A stretch of 64,000 nucleotides of DNA from Azorinus chamasolen (Eukaryota > Mollusca > Bivalvia > Cardiida > Solecurtidae). Positions 20,701-32,700 of this stretch are shown piece after piece. Positions within the stretch are counted from its first letter, which is position 1; each line of letters begins with the position of its first letter. The stretch covers positions 41,649,243 to 41,713,242 of the forward strand of contig OY755243.1 of the NCBI GenBank assembly GCA_963576725.1, given 5' to 3'. The notes below the pieces were generated by a model. That model searched no databases and was not told the DNA's origin. It was given only the letters and a program-made list of their open reading frames with translations. Made by a program: the position numbers and the translations under genes.

Positions 20701-23700
20701 ACACTCTTGGTCCTTTTGATATTCGTTTATATATACAACTACGAATCCGTCATAGTCAAACTCTATAGGAACTGTGCGGCTTATGTCTAGCAGTAACATC
20801 AACTGGACTTATGAGCAGTAGCAAGCTTCTTAAATACGTTCAGAAGAATTCTGAAATAACTGTGCCAGAATTTAGTTTTACGCCTGTGTGTGTTGCTGAC
20901 AGTAAAGGCAAATATCTCCAACGAACTAAAACTAACTCTGTTCAAGACAGAATTATTTGGTACTGCAAAGCAGGGTTGAAGTCGTCAAAAGCTGAGAAAT
21001 GGCTCACAACAAACATTATTGATTTGCGTAGAAAACATGGTAGCATTCATCTTTACATATGGCTTGGTACATGTGACCTAACATATAAAGAAGGGCGATT
21101 TATTTCGTTATCTGCAAATCCTGAAGAATCCTTTGAAGAATTGAAAGAAAATTACAGAAAAATCAAAACACTTTGTGAAACAAACAATATTAAAGTGACA
21201 TTTCTACAGATCCCTTACTATTCTATTCAGCTGTGGAACAAACATAAAGGACACTCTGACTTTGAAAGATTTAAATCAGATGATTTATCACTGACATCGC
21301 TTGTGGATCGTGCAAATGTGTTTATCAACGATATCAATACCCAGATGTCAATGTGTTCGCCAAAATTTTGCCAGGATATGGTTAGATCAAGAAAGGCAAA
21401 GAACTCTGCGGGACGCTACTCAATCAACTTTAATTTGCTGAGAGACGGTGTTCATCCTGGAGCGCTCCTATCGAAAGTTTGGTGTATATCGATCATCAGG
21501 AGAATATGCCAAGAATGTGCATAGACTTACTGTGTTTTCTCTCCTAGTAGGCTGGGATCGCCAGCCAGACTTCTGCGAACTGCTGTATCCTTTACATGAA
21601 GTTTATGTAGGCTGAGATTGCTCAGTCACTTGTTGGTTTCTTAGATAACATTTAGTAGGCTGAGATTGCTCAGTCACTTGCATATTGTCATTAGTAGACT
21701 GATATTGCTCAGTCACTTGCCTTTTGACTTTAGTAAGCAATACTTGTAGATTAACATTTAGTAGGCTGAGATTGCTCAGTCACTTGCATATTAACAGTTA
21801 GTAGGCTGAGATTGCTCAGTCACTTGCATATTAACATTTAGTAGGCTGAGATTGCTCAGTCACTTGCATATTGACATTAGTAGGCTGATATTGCTCAGTC
21901 TCTTGCATTTTGACATTAGTAGACTGATATTGCTCAGTCACTTGCTTTTTGACTTTAGTAAGCAATACTTGTATATTAACATTTAGTAGGCTGAGATTGC
22001 TCAGTCACTTGCATATTAACATTTAGTAGGCTGAGATTGCTCAGTCACTTGCATATTGACATTAGAAGGCTGAGATTGCTCAGTCACTTGCATTTTGACT
22101 TTAGTAGGCTGAGATTGCTCAGTCACTTGATCCTTGACTCTGATAGGCTGGGATTGCTCAGCCATACAAAATAACATAGACATATTTTCTCATATCAATA
22201 GAAAGGTTTATTAGTATAGATTAGCATGCACTCTTTTGAGACTCTCATTGGGCTTGATTTAAACTTTTAATTTTAATAGTTTATTCCGTACGGCATTCGT
22301 AAATGCAGCTTATCTGAAAGTGGTGTTTGTACATCAGGTCATTTTGTTCTAAATAATGGACTCAACAGATCAGGGTAAGTTTGATACAACTTCAGTCGAT
22401 GGTGCTGATCAGACGATTGTTGAAGGTCCTCGAGAGCGTACACTTACTGATAAGGGAAGAGAATGGCACATGCAGCAGCTGAAGGGTAAGTTCAGATCAT
22501 CTGTGACCAAGTGGCAGAGGTTTGCAAATTCATTCACCATTCTCCTATCAGACTGTAATGATTGTAGTGTCATTAGAGAAGAGAGACAGAAGCTTGACCA
22601 GTATTTTGATGATTTATCAATGATTTTTGATGAGATTTGTCAATTGGATATGGAAACACCACTTTCTGGAAAATATGACACTGTCGCAGAAGAACATAAG
22701 GATCTTATGTTGCGCATTTCAGATGCGATTAGGTTTTTAGAATCTGAGAATAGCTCTGTCAAATCTAGCAAACACTCAACCTTGTCTCGCAGTTCACAGA
22801 AAACAAAATTGTCTGCTGCTGCTGAAGCTGCATCGCTGAAAGCAAAATTAAGGTATGTTGACGTTGAGGCTAAAACAAGAGCAGAACTTGAAAAAATAGA
22901 AATCATGAAAAGGCTTGACATGGCAAATGCTAAGCTTGATGCAATAAAGTCTGAAGAATTACAATCTCCTAGTGTATCAGTGGCTGGAGATCTACCAGAG
23001 GTAGAGGTAGATAAGAATACCCTGGTTAAGAATTTCATTTTATCACAAATTGAAAATGAAACTGTTTCTCCATCTGTGCCTTTAGAGCCCAAGATAAACA
23101 TTAAGAGGGGCAGTCTGAATCCCAATGCAGGTGAGTTTTTACCTACTTATTCCTTTGTTGATAAACCCAAACTTGTACCAGATAATGAATCCACAAAATT
23201 ACAACAGAGTCTCATAGATTTGACCAAATCTCTTGCAGACCAGGTTTCATTAAACCGACTTCCCCCACCAGAGCCTAATAAATTCTATGGTGACCCAATT
23301 CTTTATCCTGCATGGAAGGTGGCTTTTGCAACACTTATTGAACAGAGAAAACTCCCCAATGGCGAGAAGATACACTATTTAAAGAAATATCTTGGTGGCC
23401 CTGTCTTGCAGGTTGTAGAAAACTATTTTCTTCTTTCTAGTGAAGATGCTTTTGAAGAAGCTAAGAAATTGCTAGACGAAAGGTTTGGTGACCCTTTTAT
23501 TATAGCTGGTGCATTTCGTGACAAGCTTGAAACATGGCCTAAGATTAGTGCAAAGGACGCACAAGGTCTTTTGAGGTTTTCAGATTTTTTGAAGCAATGT
23601 CTAGCAGCAATCAACCAGTATTCAAGTCTGGAAATCCTAAATGACAGTAGAGAAAATCGAAAAATTCTTTCGAAGTTGCCTGAATGGTTTGTGTCTCGTT

Positions 23701-26700
23701 GGAATCGAGTAGTTGCTAAGTCAAAGGAAGAAAAGGGAGAATTCCCGAATTTCAAGGTCTTTGTCGATTTTGTTTGCAGAGAAGCCAAAATTGCAAATGA
23801 TCCGGTAACCTCGTTGCAGTCCGTACGAGGGGTAAATGTTACTGAGGAGAACAAAGTAAACAAAGACTGGCGTAGACATCAATTTAAGTCAGACAAATCC
23901 GTTAGTGGTCGTTCATTTTTGTCGGGTACAGAAGAAAGTGCAAACTCAAATTCCACTCAGACTGTTGTTCGCAATACTTGCCATTTCTGCAAAAAGTTTC
24001 ATGATCTGGATGATTGTAAGGCTTTCCTTGGTAAATCTTTAGCTGAGCGGAAGGTTTTTGTTGGCGTCAAAAAACTTTGTTTCGCCTGTCTCAGGTCAAA
24101 CCATATCTCCAAGGACTGTAGGCACAGAAAGAAGTGCAGATTCTGTGGGAAATTTCACCCTTCTTCATTGCATGGTGATATTAAGCCTCATATCCAAACA
24201 GGTAATAGCAACAGTGGCACTGTTCCTGTCAAAACTGAATCTCCCAGCAGTCATAATACCCATTTGTCTCTCACTGGAACAGCATTTCTCAACAGTACTA
24301 GTTCAGTGAGAAAGTGCTCAATGATTCTGCCTGTCTATGTATCACATTGTGATGATCCAACAAATGAAAGGTTGGTGTATGCGCTTTTGGACACCCAGTC
24401 TGATGCAACTTTCATTCTGGAAGATACTTGTAAAGCCCTTGGCATATCTGGTGTGGAAGTGAAACTGTCCCTTTCCACAATGCATGCAGAGAATAAGGTT
24501 GTTGAGAGTCAGAGAATGAAAGGTTTGATGGTTCGTGGCTTTGATTCAGATTTGAAGATTCCACTTCCTCCTGCCTACACTAGGGATATTATGCCAGCTA
24601 ACCGCTCGCATATTCCTGAAACAAATGTTGTCCATTCATGGCCCTATCTGCATTCAGTAGCCAAACAGCTTGTTCCTTTGCAAGAGTGCGAAATTGGCCT
24701 TCTTATCGGATATAACTGTCCCAGAGCTTTGGTTCCGCGAGAAGTTGTTGCTCCTGAGGGAGACGGTCCGTATGGTCAAAGAACAGATCTTGGGTGGGGT
24801 ATCGTTGGAATTGTTGACACTTGGGTCTCTGAGAATGATTCAGTTGGTGTGAGTCACCGAATCGTATCATGCGAAATTCCTTCAGATGTTCTAGTTGACG
24901 ATATTGCGGGTCCAAGTTCTGTTTTCTTTTCATTGCGTACATCTGTAAAAGAGGTTGTTACTACAGATGTTCTCAAACTGTTGGAGCAAGACTTTCATGA
25001 CCGGAGAGCAAACAGCCAGTCTCTTTCTCAGCAAGAGTGTCGTTTCCTAACCTTGTTGGAACAAGGTATTAGTTTTAAGGAAGGTCACTATGAAATGCCC
25101 TTGCCATTTGTCAAGGAAGAACCTGTCCTTCCAAACAACAAAGCTATAGCTTTGAAGAGGTTAAACCAATTGCGGAAGCGGCTGGACAGAGATGAAGCAT
25201 TCCGTAAACATTACCTGGAATTCATGAAAGAGCTTATAGATAACGGCCATGCAGAGAAGGTCCCAGAAACAGATGCAACGGATAAGGAATGTCAGGTTTG
25301 GTACATCCCACATCATGGCGTGTACCATCCCCACAAACCCGACAAAGTTAGGGTTGTTTTTGATTGTAGTGCTTCTTTTCAGGGGGTTTGTTTAAATTCC
25401 TACCTTTTGCAAGGTCCAGACCTTATCAATAGTCTCATAGGGGTAATTTGTAGGTTTAGGAAAGAGCCAATAGCCATCATGTGTGATGTGGAAAAGATGT
25501 TTTACCAGTTTAGGGTATCTACTAAACACAGAGATTATTTGAGATTCTTGTGGTGGGAAAATGGAGACTTCGACAATGACCCTATTGAATACAGAATGAC
25601 TGTTCATTTGTTTGGAGCCAAGTCCTCTCCTGGATGTGCCAATTTCGGCTTAAAAAAGATGGCTGATGACCATGAAGTGGAGTTTGGGTCTGAAGTTGCC
25701 AATTTTGTTCGCCGAGACTTTTATGTCGATGACGGCTTAAAGTCGTTGGCTACAGCAAGCAAAGCACTTGAGTTAATAGAAAATGCCAAGACCATGTGCT
25801 GCAAGGCTGGTCTGAGATTGCACAAATTCGTCTCAAATTCAAAGGAAGTTCTTGGACAGCTTCCTTCAGATGATCTTGCAAAAGACCTGAAGGATATCGA
25901 TATTTCCCACGACTCCTTGCCCGTTGAAAGAGTATTGGGCAATTTGTGGTGTGTAGAATCAGATTCCTTTCAGTTTCGCCTTACGTTGAGTGACAATCCG
26001 CTCACTCGTCGCGGAATTATGTCCACCATTAGCTCAATCTATGACCCTCTTGGTCTTATTTCACCAGTTGTCCTGGTAGGAAAACGTATTCTTCAACAGG
26101 TTTGTGCAGATCGGGCAGACTGGGACGACCCTGTTCCAGAAGATTTGAGGACAATTTGGGAAAAATGGCGTGGTAGCTTGTTTCATTTAGAGAAGTTGAA
26201 AGTACCCAGATGTTTGAAATCGGAAGACTCGAATGAGATCGCACTTGTAGAAATGCATCATTTCTCTGATGCAAGCACAGTAGGGTATGGTCAATGTTCT
26301 TATTTGCGTATATTAAATACGACAGGAAAGGTGCATTGTAGATTTTTGTATGGGAAATCTCGTGTTGCCCCATTGAAACCAATGACAATTCCACGTCTGG
26401 AGCTCACTGCAGCGGTGCTCTCTGTCAGAAGTAGTGCAATGCTTGATCTGGAGTTAGAAATTCCTATGGTGAAACATTTCTATTGGTCTGATAGTCAGGT
26501 AGTACTGGGATATATTTCGAACGAAGCCAGACGGTTTCATGTGTTTGTGGCTAATAGAGTTCAAGAAATTAGAAGCCAGACCAGCATCCAGCAGTGGAAC
26601 TATGTTCCGTCGAATGATAACCCAGCAGATATTGCTTCCAGGGGTTCCTTTGCAAACGAATTCACCAACGATTCGATGTGGTTTCATGGTCCACAATTCC

Positions 26701-29700
26701 TCTGGAAACAGGTTCTTCCAGTCACAGACATGATAGACATTCCTTTGAATCCTAGTGACCCAGAATTGAGGCGTATAGAATGCTTTTCGACTGAGGTTAA
26801 GGAGTCTGATCAGTTTTCTTTGTTGGATAGCATTCAGTTCTTTTCTGATTGGAACCGAGCCAAAAGGGCAATAGCTCTTTGTCTAAGGTTCAAAAGAAGA
26901 CTTCTAAATCGCTCAGTGAAGAAACCAAAACTTCCCTTGTCTAAAGAGGTTGCTTTGGCACAATTTGTTCCTGTGACTGTCGACGAGATGCGCTTAGCAG
27001 AGGTTGAGCTTTTCAAGTTGGTTCAATCAAAGTACTTCCAGTCCGAAATCACCAGTCTTAAAACTCAAGGGATTACTGGTTTTCCATCTGACAGAAAGGA
27101 AATGAGAGCTCGCAAAGAGTTTTTGAAGAAGAGTTCACCATTGTATCGTCTGGATCCTTTCGTAGATTCAGAAGGGGTTTTGCGAGTTGGTAGTAGAGTA
27201 CAGCATTCAGATTTGTCAGAGATCTTGAAATACCCTACATTGTTGCCCAAACTTAGTCATGTGACAAACCTAGTAGTAGCTCATTTTCATGGCAAAGTCC
27301 AGCACCAAGGACGAGGAATGACTACAAATGCCATAAGAGCAAGTGGAATTTGGATCCTAGGTTGTAGTTCAGTAGTGTCTAGTTTCATTTCCAGATGCGT
27401 TGTTTGCAGGCGTATTCGCAGCAAGGTTCAAGGACAAAAGATGTCTGATTTACCCACAGATCGTACGGAACAAGTTCCACCTTTCACATATTGTGCAGTC
27501 GACCTATTTGGACCCTGGTATATCAAAGAGGGTCGTAAGGAACTGAAAAGGTACGGAGTTTTGTTCACTTGCCTTTCTTGTAGAGCAGTTCATGTAGAGT
27601 CTGCAAATTCTTTAGAAACGGACTCTTTCATTAACAGTTTGCGACGATTCATCGCAATACGTGGTCCGATGCGCCAATTGCGTTGTGATCGTGGGACAAA
27701 TTTTGTAGGTGCCGAGAGAGAGATGGATGAAAATCGGGTGAGAAATTTTCTTCTGCAGGAAAATTGTGACTATGTTCCATTCAAAATGAATGTTCCTTCT
27801 GCCAGTCATATGGGTGGTGTTTGGGAGAGGCAGATTAGATCAGTTCGGTGCGTGCTTGACTCCTTATTATTGAAGCATGGATCGCAATTAAATGATGAAG
27901 GTTTGCGAACATTTCTGCATGAAGCGGCAGCCATTGTGAACTGCCGCCCATTGTCTGTTGACAACCTAAATGACCCAATGTCTGTTACTCCTCTGACTCC
28001 CAATCATTTAGTGACATTGAAGTCTTCAGTTGTTCTTCCGCCACCCGGAATTTTTCAAAAACCTGATATCTATTGCAGAAAGCAGTGGCGACGTACTCAG
28101 TACATGGTCAATGAATTTTGGAATAGGTGGCGCAACGAATTTCTGCAAAATTTGCAAGTAAGAAAGAAATGGGAAACCCCCAAGAGAAATATGTGTATTG
28201 GTGATATTGTTCTTCTGAAAGAAGATAATGTCTCCAGAAACCAGTGGCGTCTTGGCCGCGTTGATGAAGTCTGGAAAGATGATGATGGTTTGGTGCGCAA
28301 GGTGGGTATTCTTATTGCTACTTGTAGTTTGGACGCTCAAGGGAAACGAAATCATCCCTTGACCTTTTTAGAGAGACCGGTGCACAAACTTATTTTACTA
28401 CTTGAATCCGAGGAAATCCCCGTCGAGGAGCCATCTTCTAGTCAGTAAGTATTGATAACATATGTATAAACTGTAAGAGTTGTTTTTTGAGTTTATTAAT
28501 GTGAAGTTTGATTTCATCACCAGGTTTTCAATACAACAGTATTAATGTTCATGTTTAATATGTATACAGTGATATTCTTTTACGGTGGCGGCCGTAAAGG
28601 GTCGCCCGTGCTTCATTCTCGGTGTTTCATTTTCTGGTTCTTCGGATGTTTGATTATCTTTATATAATACTCACTTGAACTTGTATATTACTTGATGCGA
28701 GGTCATATTAGTTAATGTCAAATTAGTAAACTAATTTGGAGGAGCCATGTGACTGCGATACTAGGAGTACGAAGCTCGCTCGGGGCGAACCATGTTGGTT
28801 CGCTTCTCGATTTTTGGTACCAGTCTGCGACAAAATGTTCGTCTGCCGGATTCACTAGTTGGCTGCGTTTTCTGCGTTTGTTTTGCGTAAAAGGCCCCAA
28901 AGAGGTAGTTATATATCAATTTCAAGTGTGTTATTATATATATACACAATACGAAAAGCATGTTTATTGCCAGATTTATATTTTAAACGTAAACGCCGTG
29001 TTTGTTGTGTTGATATTCATATGCATAGTACTCGGACATCCATGTTTCGGATATGATGATGTAATTTTGTATCATTGTGTAACTATGTAATGTCTGAGAT
29101 TATGTTATGTAATTGAATGGTTATATAGATTCAACCTTTAAATCTATACTCACACTGTGTTTATGTTTATACTTTCAGTTTGACGTGATTTTATCAGAAT
29201 ACAATGATAATCGCAGTACACTCTTGGTCCTTTTGATATTCGTTTATATATACAACTACGAATCCGTCATACTGATTCTCTACTGTTTGCAATGCCAATA
29301 AATCTCCTTGCTTTCTTTGTTTTAATTCAAAGGATGAAATCAAATATATGCATAATGGGCAAAGTCTTGCATGAATATTCATCAGATACTATTTTTGTTT
29401 TATAAGAACTGCAGAACTGTTTGATGACAGTGTCTATATAATATTATTTCCCCTTACAATGTACTGTGTGGAAGCTTGAATTCAACTGCAGAACCCTTAT
29501 TTATATACATATTCATCACTATACTCTACAACAGACTGTGAACATTGTCTCTTTACCTGACAGACCTGCATTTTAACCCTTTCCCTGTTCTATTATTATT
29601 TCAAATGTCAATACCTACTGAATATTCATAGACAAAATAGTTATAACGAAATATGGAAGGTGGAACATTGTAGCCATTTAAGAAAGTATAGAAACAGATC

Positions 29701-32700
29701 CATCAAATTCCATTAGCAAACAGAGCAGACCCTGATCAGACGGCTCCTCTAGGAGCCGTCTGATCTGGGTCTACTCTGTTTGCAGATGCGTGAAAACATG
29801 TTTATATGAGGGAAAGGGTTAATGCAATTGCAAACAAAGTAGACTCTGATGAGATGACTACTGTAGGTACAATATAGATCTGATGCTACAGGTTCTGCCA
29901 TGGCCAAATATTTCTGTGTTCACATGCAATTATAAACATTTATAAAATTTATATTCATACAGTTATCATTTCTCACATTAATATTTGCCAGGTAAAGGAA
30001 TCATCTAAGAATTGCTGCATAATAAACAACTGGAAATCAAGCAAAGTAGACGTAAAGTAACATGCATCTATTAACCCCTTCCTTCATATAATCGCATTTT
30101 CAGTTTTTTTTCACATATTTGCAAACAGAGTTGACCCAGATAAAATGGCTCCTATACGATTCTACAATTTTTGTCTAAGCAAAAAAAAAAATGCTTGAAA
30201 AGTTTTACAGTACAAAACTTCAGCTAATAAATATTCATGATGTCATTATTTCTTACATGAATACTGAACAGGGAAAGGGTTAAAGCCAAACCACCACATT
30301 ATAACTACTTCTATCGCAAACTTGTGATGACCTTCACATGTAGTTTGGATAAGAAAGAAGATTATACTCATACTTCTACTTTCCTCCTTTGCAAACAGAT
30401 TACCTCCTAATCAGGAAGCTCCTGTAGGAACTTGGTGGTTGCTTATATGTTATATATCTGATTCTGTATGGCCATGGCAGTATAACATTAAATCAATATA
30501 GACTTCAACAATATTTCATTCAAAAACAACAATATTTCATTCAATAAAGAAAAGGGTTAGACAAAAGGCGTAGCTTATGTTAGTCCTATTCATAATAGGC
30601 AGTGTCTTGCTTTAATTTCATGAAGTGAAGGGTCAAGAAGATGATAAATTTTAAAGTATGCCTACTGTAAAGAATGAGTCATAGCAGTAGAAATATGTTA
30701 CTATTAAGAATCTCTTAACCCTTTCCTCCATAACCATTGTGATAAATAGAGCATTTGCTCCTATAGGAGCAAATGCTCTTATTTATAAATCACAATGGTT
30801 TCAAACTACAAAATCTAAAAGAATTCCTTTTCTATGCTCCTTTTTGGTAGATTTAATCAAAGTGGTTGGATCTAAAAATAGCATATGCGGGAATGGGTTA
30901 AACCCCCCCCCCCCCCCCCCAAACAAATGCTTCTTCACACTTTTGAAAATAGAGTAGACCCAGATTAGGAGCCATCTGATCAGACTCTGCTTGGTTTGCT
31001 TATAAATGAAATTACAACCCATACCAGAAAATCTTGTGTACATATGCCATTATCATAATTGAGCTAATAAATATTCACAATGTCATTGATTCTTACATGA
31101 ATATTCAACAGGGAATTGGTTGATGTTCCAAACAATTATGTAGTGTACAATAGCAAGAAAAGGCTATGAACAAACTAGCATCAAAGGCTATGAACACAAA
31201 GTCACATTTCATGTACTCCTTAGCAAAAAGTAATGGAAAACAAACACTTACTCGTGTTGTTTTATCATCTGGATGGAAATACGATCCTCTGCCTTATACT
31301 GTAACATGCCTGTAACATACAAACATCAAAATTGTAGAAAATTCAAGATAAGTAACCCTTCTGATGTTTAGTTTTAAGACAAATAATGGTCAATCATTGT
31401 TTAACCTTTTAACCGATGGAAATGCCTTTTCAAACAGTGTAGACTAAAATCAGATGGCTCCTGAAGGAGCCATCTGATCAGGGTCTGATCTTTTGCATAT
31501 GGAATATAGTGGGGCCTCCATGGCCGACAGGTTGTAGTCTTTGACTGACAATCACTTAGTCCCTCATGCTGTGGTTCAAATCCCGGGTTGGGCATTTGGA
31601 TTTACAGTCAAACCTGTGTAAGACAGCCACCTTTGGGACCAAGAGAAACTGGCTGTTATATACAGGTGGCTGTCTTATAAAGGTTTCATTAGGGAAGAAG
31701 ATATCCTGCTAAGTATTGCCCGTAAACTGTTGACAAAAATTTCATGTATGTTGATATAGTTTTAATTATTTAAAAATACAATATTACATGCAGATGAATA
31801 TGTGGAAGTATGAATTAAAATCAAAACAACGAAAAAAACATGTAAGGTTTCTTTTGTACACATGTTCTATTCGCATCTCATTCTATGTTATGAAAACAGG
31901 TCAACCATATTCCCCATGCATTCCGAACATCATTTACATCTATAAATCTTTACATTATGAAAAATGAAGATCACTTTTTGAAGGGATACTATAGCTGTGC
32001 AGTCAGCGTCGTTCGCTCATGTCACGATATATGAAGCCAGGATGCCCTCTATACAAAGGCAGTTTTAGGGAGTTTCTTACTCGTTATGGGCTTGTTTGGT
32101 CAGTGCATTGCAAAATATTCGTCTTAAACATTTCTAGCATGCTACGATAATGCGAAAATATCCAACAATTTTAATGTATTTGTCCCTGAAAGCAGAGGAA
32201 GAAATTGTCGAAAGAAACTTTTCCTTCGTGAATCGGCGAGAAACTGCGAGATTTTGTTCGCTACCTCCTTTTCAAAGAGTATTTTAGACAAAGGGAAATA
32301 ATCGATAACTTCCGCATAGGTAATACGCGGCCTCGCACGCCGAATATCGGCGTTTTTATACAGGTAAAAAATGCTTTTGGGACCGATTATATGCGGCCGC
32401 TGGCCGCGTTTAACAGGTGGCCGTCTTATACAGTAAGTTTATATAGTGAATTTGCACGGGACTGTTTGAATGTGGCGCTCATATACAGGTGGCGCTCTTA
32501 TAAAGGTGGCCGTTAGACCAGGTTTGACTGTATCTTGTGATGAAGCCTTCCAGCTGGCTTGGGGTAGGTCAGTGGTTCTATCAGGATGTTGTCAGTAATT
32601 CATGAAATGAAAGTTATAAAGAATTTGTTTGTTTGTTTGTTTTGTGCACGAAACAATGCAATTTGTTCCATACACAAAAAACCTCTGGGGTCTTCATCTG

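Larger units (their letters stand above)
20231..29271 (+). mobile_element. Full-length young BEL/Pao LTR retrotransposon with an extra SGNH ORF
   Basis: Complete 9041-bp element in LKB1 intron 6, antisense to the gene. Order: 5' LTR, SGNH-like ORF, hairpin repeat array, gag-pol, 3' untranslated stretch, 3' LTR, with CTGAT target duplications. The two LTRs differ at only one base that I can find, and both ORFs are intact, so insertion was recent and this copy may be active. No env-like ORF follows pol. Confidence 0.95.

Noticed and set aside
21546..22165. Regular direct repeats resembling a CRISPR array
   Set aside because: The intervals are not unique spacers; whole units are repeated, and the context is a eukaryotic retrotransposon.
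22640..28355. Numerous minus-strand ORFs of 60-160 codons across the BEL element
   Set aside because: All lie opposite the intact gag-pol frame and show no recognisable domain.
28449..28747. An env-like gene after BEL pol
   Set aside because: No ORF of adequate length, signal peptide or membrane segment lies between the pol stop codon and the 3' LTR.
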